The notes under the pieces: model-generated | Seen by the model: only the letters and a program-made list of their open reading frames with translations | Database searches by the model: none | What the model was told of the DNA's origin: nothing | In this document: piece by piece, positions 47,876 through 57,200 of the stretch | How the letters are laid out: every line of letters starts with the position of its first letter | Numbering within the stretch: position 1 is the first letter of the stretch | Program-made: the position numbers and the translations under genes | Assembly (NCBI GenBank): GCA_021413885.1 | Contig: JAIOPM010000055.1 | Coordinates: 1 to 64,000 of the forward strand | Reading direction: 5' to 3' | From: Planctomycetota bacterium | GTDB lineage: Bacteria > Planctomycetota > UBA1135 > GCA-002686595 | Length of the DNA stretch: 64,000 bases

Positions 47876-49120
47876 TCAGGCGTCCAGCGTGCGCGCGAGC
47901 TCTGCGCCCGCCCGCGCGTCCGGAACGCGCAAGAGCCCCAGCACCGGCACGGCTCGTCGGAAGCGTCCGATCCGCGTTCGCGGGTCGACGTTGGTGAACA
48001 CCACCGGTCGCACCCCGAGCGCTCGTCGCACGCCCCCGCGGTCCCTGCCGGGGCCGCCCCCCCCTATCACACGCGGGATCTCGACCGAGCTCCCGCGCGC
48101 ACCTTCCTCGTTCGCGAACCAAGGGTCGCCTCCCGAGAGCGGAGTCGCCCCCTCGTCCAGACCGAGGAACCAGGCCTCCCGCAAAGCGTCCAGGGCATCC
48201 GGTTCGATCAGCGGGACCGGACGCACGACGTCCGGGTGCCGATCGAGGGCGCCGAGGAGCTCCTCGCAGAAACGCGAGAAGTGCCTGCGGGGGCACAGGA
48301 CCCGGCCTATTCGGCCGGGCAGCTGACCGGAGAGTGTAGCGGATCGCCCGAAAGATGTCTCCAGTAGGTCGGCGGCGGCGCGGACGGGATCGAGCTCGTC
48401 GGCGAGCACGCGGGTGATCGAAACCGTCGGACGCAGCGCGAGCGCGAGCCCCGCGTGCGCCTTGCGACCGAGGTCGGCGAGACGCGCTTCGTCGCCCGCG
48501 AGCCGCGCGAAGTCGACACGCGCGTCGGCGAGGCAGGCGTCGAGCGCCGCGCGGCCGTCGTCGAACAGGACGTTAAGGACGCCGGGCGGGAGCTCGCTTC
48601 TTTCCGCCGCGCGAGCGAGCGCCTCGCCTCCGCGCCCGAACAGCGGATCGGCGACGACGACCCACGTCGCTCCGGCCGCGAGCGCGCCGACCGCGCGACC
48701 GGCGAGCCGTCCCGCGCCGTCGCTCCAGTGCGCGCCGAAGAGGCCGACGCCCGCGCGCTCCGCCACGTCGTCGGCGACGATCTCGAGGCTCTGGCGCGCG
48801 TGGAAGAGTTCCGCGTCGCGCCACGCGTGTGCTTCGTCGGCGGTCAACGCGAACGCGGACTCGAACGAGGCGCAGAGCGTCTCGTCGGCGAGCAACGCGT
48901 CGAGCCACGCGCGCAAGTGCGCCACTCGCGTCGCGCGTGACGCGCTCGCCCACGCCGCGCTCGCGTCCACGCCGGAACGAATCGCCTCGTTCGCGTCGCG
49001 CGCGTCCGCTCGGGGCCACTTGCGCGCCGGAGCGACGAACGTCTGCCCCTCGAACGCGATCTCGCTCCTCCCCGGCCGCCACGAGCCGCCGATCCAGTGC
49101 GAGAGTTCCGGGTTCGGCAT
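47876..49120 (-). CDS. aldehyde dehydrogenase-like pseudoenzyme
   Basis: A 414-residue protein with the ALDH fold order but without its catalytic residues. The start (HWIGGSWRPG) and AWASASRATRVAHLRAW match ALDH N-termini. AGRAVGALAAGATWVVVADP and LPPGVLNVLFDDG match the cofactor half. The region equal to the catalytic Cys loop reads SFGRSATLSGQLPGRIGRVL, and LELGG is replaced by LALRPTV, so both the nucleophile and the general base seem lost. It is also 70-90 residues short. It may be regulatory, structural, or decaying. It is divergent from rnpA, with 49 bases between starts. Confidence 0.72.
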   Translation of the reverse strand: MPNPELSHWIGGSWRPGRSEIAFEGQTFVAPARKWPRADARDANEAIRSGVDASAAWASASRATRVAHLRAWLDALLADETLCASFESAFALTADEAHAWRDAELFHARQSLEIVADDVAERAGVGLFGAHWSDGAGRLAGRAVGALAAGATWVVVADPLFGRGGEALARAAERSELPPGVLNVLFDDGRAALDACLADARVDFARLAGDEARLADLGRKAHAGLALALRPTVSITRVLADELDPVRAAADLLETSFGRSATLSGQLPGRIGRVLCPRRHFSRFCEELLGALDRHPDVVRPVPLIEPDALDALREAWFLGLDEGATPLSGGDPWFANEEGARGSSVEIPRVIGGGGPGRDRGGVRRALGVRPVVFTNVDPRTRIGRFRRAVPVLGLLRVPDARAGAELARTLDA

Positions 49121-49150
49121 CGAAGAGCGGGTTCCAAGTCCCGCCGTGAC

Positions 49151-49157
49151 TAGGATA
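49151..49157. promoter_or_regulatory. overlapping divergent -10-like elements
   Basis: TAGGAT (plus, 49151-49156) faces rnpA, 13 bases before its ATG; the same bases read TATCCT on the minus strand (49157-49152), 31 bases before the ALDH-like start. Divergent start sites could share this element. Confidence 0.35.
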
Positions 49158-49169
49158 GGCGCGAGTTCG

Positions 49170-49571
49170 ATGAGCACCAAACCGACCCGGCTGCGTCATC
49201 CGAAGGACGCGCGGATGCGCGGGCTCTCGGACTTCCAACGCGCGTACCGCGAAGGCTCGCGAGCCAAGGGCTCGATCGTGGTCGTCGTCGCGCGCGCGAA
49301 CGGGCTCGAACGCTCGCGCCTCGGCCTCTCGGTCGGCCGCGCGATCTGGAAGAGCGCGGTGCGCCGCAATCGGATCCGTCGGATCTTCCGCGAGGCGTTT
49401 CGGTTGGAGAGCGCGTCGCTGCCGGTCGGCTACGACTTCGTGTTGATCCCGGCGCAGCCCAAGCTCGAGCCCGAACTCGCCGCGACCCGCGCCGAACTCG
49501 TCCACCTCGCGCGCAAGGCGGTGCTGCGCGCGAACGAGCGGCGGGCGAAGCTCGAGGCGGGCGGGGCGTGA
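49170..49571 (+). CDS. rnpA: ribonuclease P protein component
   Basis: Small basic protein that helps the RNase P RNA mature tRNA 5' ends. Its 133 residues include the signature KSAVRRNRIRRIFREAFR plus DFQRAYREGSRAKGSIVVVVA and YDFVLIPAQP. ATG 49170 (MSTKPTRLRHPKDARMRG) fits other N-termini. It is followed by yidD with a four-base GTGA overlap. The usual partner rpmH (ribosomal protein L34) is not upstream; the ALDH-like gene sits there instead. Confidence 0.95.
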   Translation: MSTKPTRLRHPKDARMRGLSDFQRAYREGSRAKGSIVVVVARANGLERSRLGLSVGRAIWKSAVRRNRIRRIFREAFRLESASLPVGYDFVLIPAQPKLEPELAATRAELVHLARKAVLRANERRAKLEAGGA

Positions 49572-49882
49572 ATTTCTTCGGGCGCGTGTTCGCGTGGCCG
49601 GTGCGTCTCTACCGGCGCTTCGTCTCGCCGCTCAAGCCGGCGACGTGTCGCTTCTCTCCGACGTGCAGCCAGTACGCAATCGACGCGTTGCACCGACACG
49701 GCGGCTTCCACGGCGGCTTGCTCGCGACTTGGCGCATCCTGCGTTGCCAACCGTTCGCGCGCGAGGGTTTCGATCCGGTGCCCGTCGAGCGCCCGCGACA
49801 TTTCTGGCACGCCGGGCCCTTGAAAGTCGCGTCGAACGACGGCGGGATGACGCGTTCGCCGACCTCCAAAACACAACGATGA
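49568..49882 (+). CDS. yidD: membrane protein insertion efficiency factor YidD
   Basis: A 104-residue protein that aids YidC-dependent insertion of membrane proteins. The family core FVSPLKPATCRFSPTCSQYAIDAL and GLLATWRILRCQPFAREGFDPVP is complete, with the three conserved cysteines. A GTG start overlaps the rnpA stop. The last 20 residues extend past the usual end and overlap the next gene's ATG by four bases. YidC itself is not in the window. Confidence 0.95.
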   Translation: MNFFGRVFAWPVRLYRRFVSPLKPATCRFSPTCSQYAIDALHRHGGFHGGLLATWRILRCQPFAREGFDPVPVERPRHFWHAGPLKVASNDGGMTRSPTSKTQR

Positions 49883-51000
49883 ATCGCAATCGAACCGCGT
49901 CCTTGGGTCTGTTCCTGCTCGCCGCCTGCTCCGCCGTGAAGGCGCGCGACGACGCACCGCCGCTCGCGGTGCTCGGGCCCGTCGATCAGCTGATCCAGCC
50001 CGACGAGAAGCACTTCGCGCACCTGTGGCAGATCACCAAGGGCGGCGAGAACGCGGAGGGCTATTGGAGCTTCGGCGGTGATCGCCTGACGTTGCAACGT
50101 CGCTTCGGCGACGCGAAATGCGACCGCATCTTCGTCACCGATCGATCGGGCGACGCGCCGGGCGAGCACGGCGTCTTGTCGCAGCTCTCGAACGGCAAGG
50201 GCGTCTGCACGTGCTCGTACTTCATGCCCGGCGACCGCGAGGTGATCTACGCGTCGACGCAGGCCTTTCACGCCGAGTGCCCGCCGCCGGTCGATCGCAG
50301 CGACGGCTACGTCTGGCCGATCCATCCCGAGTACGACATCTACGTCCACGATCTCGCGACGGGAACCGAGCGCCGCTTCACCGACTCTTGGGGTTACGAC
50401 GCGGAAGCAACCGTTTCGCCGAAGGGTGATCGCGTCGTGTTCACGAGCGAGCGTTCGGGCGATCTCGAGCTCTGGACCGCCAGGCTCGACGGCAGCGATC
50501 CGCGCCAAGTCACCGACAACCTCGGCTACGACGGCGGCGCGTTCTTCAGTCACGACGGCAAGCAGCTCGTCTTCCGCGCGACGCACTTCATCGAGCCGGG
50601 TCCGAACGGCGAACTGATCGGCACGCGAGAGCAGTACGTCGATCTCCTGAAGAAGCACAAGATCCGCCCCCACCGACTCGATCTGTTCGTGTGCGACGTC
50701 GACGGCTCGAATCGTCGGCAAGTCACCGATCTGCACGGCGCGTCGTGGGCTCCCTATTTTTTCCCGGGCGACAAGCGGATCGTCTTCTCCTCGAACCACC
50801 ACGACACCAAGACGCCACAGGTCGAGTTCGATCTCTTCGCGATCGACGTCGACGGCAAGAACCTCGAACGGATCACGACCTACACGGGCTTCGACAGCTT
50901 CCCGATGTTCAGCCCGGACGGAAAGTGGTTCGTCTTCGCGTCGAACCGGGGCGGGACGGATGCGGGTGAGACCAACCTCTTCCTCGCCGAGTGGCGTTGA
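49879..51000 (+). CDS. lipoprotein with TolB-like (PD40) beta-propeller
   Basis: A 373-residue lipoprotein: MNRNRTASLGLFLLAACSA ends in a lipobox (LLAAC). The body shows PD40/TolB-type blades: YWSFGGDRLTLQRRF, ATVSPKGDRVVFTSERSGDLELWTARLDGSDPRQVTDN, FFSHDGKQLVFRAT, YFFPGDKRIVFSSNHHD and MFSPDGKWFVFASNRGG. It probably binds proteins or glycans in the periplasm. The ATG overlaps the yidD stop (ATGA), an uncommon partner for that operon. Confidence 0.9.
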   Translation: MNRNRTASLGLFLLAACSAVKARDDAPPLAVLGPVDQLIQPDEKHFAHLWQITKGGENAEGYWSFGGDRLTLQRRFGDAKCDRIFVTDRSGDAPGEHGVLSQLSNGKGVCTCSYFMPGDREVIYASTQAFHAECPPPVDRSDGYVWPIHPEYDIYVHDLATGTERRFTDSWGYDAEATVSPKGDRVVFTSERSGDLELWTARLDGSDPRQVTDNLGYDGGAFFSHDGKQLVFRATHFIEPGPNGELIGTREQYVDLLKKHKIRPHRLDLFVCDVDGSNRRQVTDLHGASWAPYFFPGDKRIVFSSNHHDTKTPQVEFDLFAIDVDGKNLERITTYTGFDSFPMFSPDGKWFVFASNRGGTDAGETNLFLAEWR

Positions 51001-51395
51001 CTCGGGTACAGGCTCAGGCGCGCCCCACGCGAACAGCGTGGGCAGCAGCGAGTCTCGAGCGTCGCAGCTCGCGTACTTGTGGGGCTCCCACGGGTGCGCG
51101 TGGTTGTTCGCGAGGCACGCATCGGCGCCTGGGGCGAGGAACACGAGTTCGGTGCAGCGTGGTGTGGCGTGCAGGACGTGTTTGCCGTAGCAGCCTTCGA
51201 TCACCCACTCGGAACGCTCGGTCAAGAAGCGCTCGAATCCGCGATCCTGTCCGCCATGGATCAGGCGACGGCGATCCGATTGGGCGCCCACGCGATCGTG
51301 TCGAGGTCGAGGTGCGCGAGCCCGTGCTCCGTCAACAGCCGCCGCGCGAGATGGCTCTTCCCCGACCCGGAGTTCCCGAACACCAGCACGCGCAT
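51001..51395 (-). pseudogene. broken P-loop nucleoside-kinase-like gene (frameshift)
   Basis: The minus strand from 51395 begins MRVLVFGNSGSGKSHLARRLLTEHGLAHLDLDTIAWAP, an adenylate-kinase/topology-modulation-like P-loop start, and stops at 51263-51261. A different frame then continues as FERFLTERSEWVIEGCYG, PRCTELVFLAPGADACLANN and PWEPHKYAS, which are the conserved later blocks of the same small family. One indel near 51270 would restore it. The C-terminus also appears shortened near 51001, where the PD40 gene ends. It is either a pseudogene or a sequencing error. Confidence 0.6.
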
Positions 51396-51523
51396 CGCGG
51401 CGACGACGATACACGCGCGACGGAAGCGAGTGAACGACGGCACGCCCATGGTCCGAGCATTCTCGAACCACGGGCGCGAGGTTTCGTCCCGACGCCGCCC
51501 GCTTGCGCGGACCGCGGCGCAAA

Positions 51524-52180
51524 CTACGGCTTCATGCTGACGGACTTCTTGTCGTCGTAGCTACGTTCCACCACGTCGCAGTCGCCGGACGCGGCGTCCA
51601 GTTCGACGCGGGCGAGAGCGACTTGCTTCTCGGCTTCGCGCACGACGGCTTCGCTTTGGGGCACGTCGACGTTGCGCGACTGGGCGCGGTCGATCTTCGC
51701 GAACGCGCGGGACTTCTCGAGTTCGACGCGCGCAACGGCCAATTCGTGCTCCCGGCGTGCGAGCGTCTCGGCCTTCTCGGAGCGAGTGACTTGGCATTCG
51801 CGCAGGCGGATGAGCTCGCGTTGCGGAATCAGCTTGGCCTCGGCGACGCGCAAACCTTCGCGCGCGTCGGTCATGTCGTCGGTCGAGCCGGTCTCGGCGA
51901 CCGCGACGACGGCCTTCGCCTTGTCGACGCGCGCGTCCGCGACGTCGAGATCGGACTTGGCGAGATCGTGTTCCGCCTTCGCGCGCACGACATCTTGGTG
52001 GGCGACGGCGAGCTCGTCGCTGCGGTGATCCTGTTCGGTGCGCGCGGCGTCGATCGGTTTGCGCTGGGCGTCCGACAGATGCGCGATCAGCGAGTCGTTG
52101 TCCTCGTTGTCGTGGCGGAGATTCGAACAGCCCGCGAGAGCGAGGCAAGCGACGAGACCGGCGTAGTGAACGAAATGCAT
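51524..52180 (-). CDS. coiled-coil lipoprotein, hypothetical
   Basis: A 218-residue lipoprotein. MHFVHYAGLVACLALAGC ends in a lipobox (LAGC, Cys18). The rest is a long heptad-like helix rich in Ala, Glu, Lys and Asp (HQDVVRAKAEHDLAKSDLDVADARVDKAKAVVAVAE; REHELAVARVELEKSRAFAKI), so it probably forms a periplasmic coiled coil. AAGGA lies seven bases before the ATG. It is the last gene of the minus-strand run. Confidence 0.85.
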   Translation of the reverse strand: MHFVHYAGLVACLALAGCSNLRHDNEDNDSLIAHLSDAQRKPIDAARTEQDHRSDELAVAHQDVVRAKAEHDLAKSDLDVADARVDKAKAVVAVAETGSTDDMTDAREGLRVAEAKLIPQRELIRLRECQVTRSEKAETLARREHELAVARVELEKSRAFAKIDRAQSRNVDVPQSEAVVREAEKQVALARVELDAASGDCDVVERSYDDKKSVSMKP

Positions 52181-52277
52181 GGAGATTCCTTGGGTGCATG
52201 GATACGGAGGAGCCTTTCTCTTACGCCTCACGCACCACGCCGAACCTCGGCATTGCCGTCGATACGGCGCCGCAGAT

Positions 52278-52538
52278 CTAGGTAGCGAGCGGTCGGACGT
52301 GCAAGCGGTCCGAGCCGCGCAAGCGCTTGACCGCGTGCTCGACGCGTTGCGCTTCGCCGCGCGCCTCGAACGGACCGAAGCGTTTGCCCACCCGCCACGG
52401 ACGATGCGCGCGCGTCGCTTTCGCTCCGCCCGGCAACTTGCCGTTGTGTTGCGCGAGCCGTCGCCGCACGTCGAGCGCGATGCCGACGTACGTGCGCTTC
52501 GAAACTCGCGACACCAACACGTACACGGTCCAGGCCAT
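52278..52538 (-). CDS. GIY-YIG nuclease superfamily protein
   Basis: An 86-residue single-domain protein. The motif appears as VYVLVSRVSKRTYVGIALDVRRRLAQHNG, where the usual GIY is replaced by VYV and YIG by YVG. It resembles YhbQ-like small endonuclease-fold proteins, whose role in repair is unclear. Arg in RRRL and the later Gly/Arg region (PWRVGKRF) are conserved. It lies 20 bases after the prfC stop. Confidence 0.85.
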   Translation of the reverse strand: MAWTVYVLVSRVSKRTYVGIALDVRRRLAQHNGKLPGGAKATRAHRPWRVGKRFGPFEARGEAQRVEHAVKRLRGSDRLHVRPLAT

Positions 52539-52557
52539 GGCGAGGAGCGCGCCGGGC

Positions 52558-54177
52558 TCACGCGATGTCGACCAACTTGTGGTTGGGGTTCTTGCGCGCG
52601 GCGGCTTGCTTGTCCCATTCGCTCATGAAGAGCACCACGGTCCGCCCGCGCGCGTCGCGCGTCACCATCGACGTGGTCGGCTCGACGAACGTCTTCGGAT
52701 CGCCTTCGACCCACGCGCTGCATTCGTAGGGCAACGACGAAAGCATGGTTTCGACGCCGTACTCGTCGCGCAAACGGTACTCGAGCACTTCGAACTGCAA
52801 CTTGCCGACGGCGGCGAGCAACGGATCACTGTTCGAACGATCGTCGGTCGAGAGCTTCTGCACCGCGCCCTCGGCGATCAATTGTTCGAGACCGCGGTCG
52901 AACGACTTGCGCTTGCCGAGATCCTTCGGCGCGATCCGTGCGAACACTTCCGGTTGGAAATGCGGGAGCGGCTTGTGCTCGAAGCCGCCGCGCGTGGAAA
53001 TCGTGTCGCCGATCCGAAAGGTGCCGCGGTTGATCAGGCCGATGATGTCGCCGGGATACGCGACGTCGACGGTGTTGCGCTCCTGCGCGACCATCGAGTG
53101 CGGGCGCGAAAGACGGATATCGCGATCGAGCCGATGATGATGCACGAGCTGATCGCGCTCGAAACGCCCGGAGCACACGCGCACGAACGCGAGCGAATCG
53201 CGGTGGCGCTTGTCCATGTTCGCCTGGATCTTGAAGACGTAACCGCTGAACGGCGCGGTCACGGGATCGAGGGCGAGCTCGCCGCCGTCGGGCAGATCGA
53301 CGCGCCGCGCGCTCGGGGACGGAGCGAGTTCCGCGAACGCATCGAAGAACGGCTCGACGCCGAAGTTGGTCAACGCGGATCCGAAGAACGTCGGCGTCAC
53401 CTCGCCGCGCAGGAACGCTTCGCGCGAGAACGGATTGCCGGCGATCGAGAGCAGCTCGAGATCGTGACGCGCCTTCTCGAGCAACGTCGGTCCGACGCGC
53501 TCGAGCAGACGCGGATCGTCGAGCCCCATGCGCTCGAGCTCCGGCCTCGACGCCCCCGCCGCCGAAGTCTTGGTGAACAGGAGCACGTCGCCGGTCCCGC
53601 CGCCGTCGAGCCGCCGCTCGACGACGCCCGCGAAGTCGCGGCCCGAACCGATCGGCCAATTGAGCGCGCTCGAGTGGATGCCGAGAACTTCTTCTACCTC
53701 GTGCATCAGGTCGAGAGGCTCGCGCCCCGGCAAGTCGAGCTTGTTGACGAACGTCAACACCGGGATCTTGCGGATGCGGCAGACCTCGAAGAGCTTGCGC
53801 GTCTGCGTCTCCACGCCCTTCGCCGCGTCGAGCACCATGATCGCGGAATCCGCCGCGGTCAGAGTGCGATACGTGTCCTCGCTGAAGTCCTGGTGCCCCG
53901 GCGTGTCGAGCACGTTGATCACCGCGCCCTTGTAGGGAAACTGCATCGCCGACGAGGTGATCGAGATGCCGCGCTCCTGCTCCATCCCCATCCAATCCGA
54001 CGTCGCCATCTTCCCCTTGCGACCCTTCACCATCCCCGCGGTGCGGATCATGCCGGAGTAGAGCAGGAGCTTCTCCGTCAACGTCGTCTTGCCGGCGTCG
54101 GGATGCGAGATGATCGCGAAGGTGCGCCGCCGCGCGATCTCGCGGGCGAGCTCGTTGTCGAGGGTTTCGGAGGTCAT
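52558..54177 (-). CDS. prfC: peptide chain release factor 3
   Basis: GTPase that recycles RF1/RF2 from the ribosome after termination. The 539-residue length is normal. G1 is AIISHPDAGKTTLTEKLLLYSG, G2 lies near ISITSSAMQF, G3 is DTPGHQDFSEDTYRTL and G4 is TFVNKLDLPGREPLDL. The RF3 domain II/III blocks GDIIGLINRGTFRIGDT and FEVLEYRLRDEYGVE are present. The ATG at 54177 precedes ELAREIARRRTFAI. It is 112 bases downstream of the TPR-CHAT gene stop. Confidence 0.96.
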   Translation of the reverse strand: MTSETLDNELAREIARRRTFAIISHPDAGKTTLTEKLLLYSGMIRTAGMVKGRKGKMATSDWMGMEQERGISITSSAMQFPYKGAVINVLDTPGHQDFSEDTYRTLTAADSAIMVLDAAKGVETQTRKLFEVCRIRKIPVLTFVNKLDLPGREPLDLMHEVEEVLGIHSSALNWPIGSGRDFAGVVERRLDGGGTGDVLLFTKTSAAGASRPELERMGLDDPRLLERVGPTLLEKARHDLELLSIAGNPFSREAFLRGEVTPTFFGSALTNFGVEPFFDAFAELAPSPSARRVDLPDGGELALDPVTAPFSGYVFKIQANMDKRHRDSLAFVRVCSGRFERDQLVHHHRLDRDIRLSRPHSMVAQERNTVDVAYPGDIIGLINRGTFRIGDTISTRGGFEHKPLPHFQPEVFARIAPKDLGKRKSFDRGLEQLIAEGAVQKLSTDDRSNSDPLLAAVGKLQFEVLEYRLRDEYGVETMLSSLPYECSAWVEGDPKTFVEPTTSMVTRDARGRTVVLFMSEWDKQAAARKNPNHKLVDIA

Positions 54178-54289
54178 GGGATTCGTCGGGCGAGTCCGCG
54201 GCGCGCGCGAACCCAGGATGCGAATCGCAGAGGTTCGCCGATCCCGGCGCGCAGGTCCAGAGGTCGTTGGTGCGATCGCGCCGCGCGCC

Positions 54290-57200
54290 TCAGTCCGGCT
54301 CGCCGGTCAGCACCCACGCCGCCCAGTCGCGCGTGGTGTGGAGCGGCTTGCCGTCGGCGTCGCGTGCGTTGCGCAGCTTCGTCTTCGCCTCCCACAACGC
54401 TTGCCACTTCGGTTTCTTCTCGACCCACAGGCGCCGATAGAAGTCGAGCATCAGGTCCTTCGTCGCAACGTCCGGGACTTTCCAGAGCGACGTGATCACG
54501 CTGCGCGCGCCCGCCATCTGCAACGCCTTCTGCAAACTGGCGATGCCCCGGCCACCACGAGCGAGCTTGCCGACGCCCGTATCACATGCACTCAACACGG
54601 CGAGCTCGCAGTTCGACAGGTCGAGCGCAGCGAGTTCCTCCGCGGTGATCAAGCCGGGGACTCGGCCGAGCGGGTCCTGCCGTGAATTCGCTCCTGCCAA
54701 CGCGAGACCGCACAGCAGCAGCGGACTCATGCCCTGCACTTGCTCGTCGCCGCTCTGGCGCATGCCTAGTCCGGACCACGCGTCGAGAGGTTCGGGATCG
54801 TTCCACGAACGAATCGAGTCGGGCGCATACCAACCATGCGTCGCGACGTGAACGAACCGAGCGCGCTGAGCGAGAGCGACGACACGGACCTTCGTCGCGT
54901 CCGCGCCGTCGACGATCGTGCAGTTCGCGTCGTTCCCGAACGCGGAGACGAAGCGCGCTGCGATGCCGGCAACCTCGCTTCGCGTCGCCGGAAGCGGCGA
55001 GAAGCCCGGTGCCCACGGCGTGTCCGCCAGGATCCCCGCTTCAGACGAACCACGGGAGGGATCGTTCACGGGAGCAGCTCGAGCATCGGGCCCCGATCGC
55101 TCGCCGTAGTCGACGGCGCCGACGCCCAGCCAACCGTTCGGCGCATCGATTGCGACTTGCGCGCCGATGATCTCCGCGAGCGTCGCGCGGACGTCGATGC
55201 GAACTCCATCGCCGAGGAACGCCTCGCCCATTCGATCCGCAGGAAGTGCGTCGAGCGGCACGAGGTTCAGGACGTCGTCGAGTTCGACCACGACGTGATC
55301 GCAATCGCCCAGAGCCGGACGCAGCGGATCGAAGACCAGGCGACGCAACACATCGCCGTACCCGTTCGTGTCGGTAGCGGTCGAAGCGCCACCGACCGAT
55401 ACCCCGCGCGCGCCGGCAACGCCGAGCGCTTGCCGCCAATCCTCGACGGCACGTTCGACCGGCTCCATCGAACCGAGATCGAGGACGACGAGCCGCGGAG
55501 GGACAGCGCCGGGATCCGACCGCGAACTCCGCACCACGAACGCGCAAAGGTGCTCCGCCGATCTCGCCCCGGCCGTAGGCGTTCCGTTCGCCTTCGACGT
55601 CGCCGCCACCGCGATGTGCGACATCCGAAAGCGCCTGAAGGCGACAGCGGCATCGCGCGGACCGAGCTTCGCGGCGATCGCCTCGACCCCAGGGGCGATC
55701 CGGAACGGCATGTCCGGCAGCCCGTCGAGCAGCACGACGAGATCGCGCTCGGCGGCGTCGCGCGCCACACGCGCCCGATCGAATTCACGGCTTGTCGCTC
55801 CGTGTCGCACGAGCGTGGCGAGGTCCTCGCTTGCGGCCGACAGTGCATCGCGCAACTCGCGATAGCGCCGATCGCTCACCGCACGCTTCGAGAGCACGGT
55901 CGAAGTCAACGCGGCGCCGCGCGTGACTTCGGCGAGTTCGAAGGCGTCCGCATCCAGCTCGTGCGACGGCGAGAACACGCCGCCACCGAGCACGAGGGAC
56001 AGGACCGTGTCCAGCGCTTCGGCCGACTTCCCGCAACGCGCCTCGGCCTCGCGGGTCGGGCTCCCTACCAGCGATCGTCTCGCGGCCCGTGTCTGCGCCC
56101 GGCAGAGCCCGCCGAGCAACCCCACGCACTGCTTTCGCGCCGTCTCCCGTGCTTCGTCGTCGGCGGCCCCACGCTCCGGTTCACGCGGCGTGCGCGCGAC
56201 TTGCATGGCGATGGTCAGCGCGAGATTGCTGCGCGCGCGCTGTCGGTCCGGGTGATCATCGGGCAACGTGCGCGCGTAGGTCTCGAGGACCGACTCCTCC
56301 AACGTGCGCGCAGCGGACGGGTCGCCGAGATCCCGGAGCGTCAGCGCGAGGTCTAGTCGCGCGGCCTGGAGGTCCGGATGATCGGGAGGCAACGTGCGCG
56401 CGCGTACGTCGAGCACTTTCTCGAAGAGCGCGTGAGCGCCCTCGATGTCGCCTTGCGCCCACAGCGTGCCGGCGAGATTCTGGCGGGCTCGCTGCAGGTC
56501 GGGATGGTCGTCCGACAATCGGCTCGAGAACACCTCGAGCACTTTCTCGTCCAAGGATCGGGCGGCGGTGAGGTCGCCGAGCATGTGGAGCGTCGACGCG
56601 AGGTTCGACCGAGCTTCCTGAACGTCCCGATGGTCGTCCGACAGCGCGCGCGAGCGAACCTCGAGCGCTCGCTCCTCCAGCGCTCGCGCTCCCGCAAGGT
56701 CGCCGAGCGACTTGAGCACCACGGCCAGGTTCTGGCGCACGGCCTGCACGTCCGGGTGGTCCTCCGGGAGCGTGCGCGCGAACACCTCGAGCGTCTGCTC
56801 GAACAGGACACGAGCACCTGCAAGGTCGCCGACCGCGTACAGACTCGCCGCGAGATCGACGCGTGCATGCTGCAAGTCGCGATGGTCCGCGGGCAGGGTT
56901 CGGGTGCGAACCTCGACGACCTTCTCGTCCAACGCGCGCGCACCGTCGAGGTCCCCCAACTCCGCGAGCGTCGCGGCGAGACTGAGGCGCACGGTCTGGA
57001 GATGCGGGTGCTCGTCCGGGAGCGTGCGCGCGAAGACGTCGAGCACGGCTTGCTGAAGCTCGAGCGCTCCGTGGAGATCGCCGAGAGCCTTGATCGTCAC
57101 GGCGAGATTGAAGCGCGCCGCCTGCAGATCGGGGTGGTCGGCGGGCAACGTGCGCGAACGGACCTCGAGCACCTTCTCCTCCAACGCTCGCGCGCCTTGG

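Noticed and set aside
49568-49882. Replication origin near rnpA-yidD
   Set aside because: rnpA and yidD often lie near oriC, but no dnaA, rpmH, DnaA-box cluster or AT-rich stretch is visible.
51079-51540. 153-residue plus-strand frame after the PD40 gene
   Set aside because: It lies antisense to the conserved P-loop kinase remnant and has no recognisable domain or ribosome binding site.
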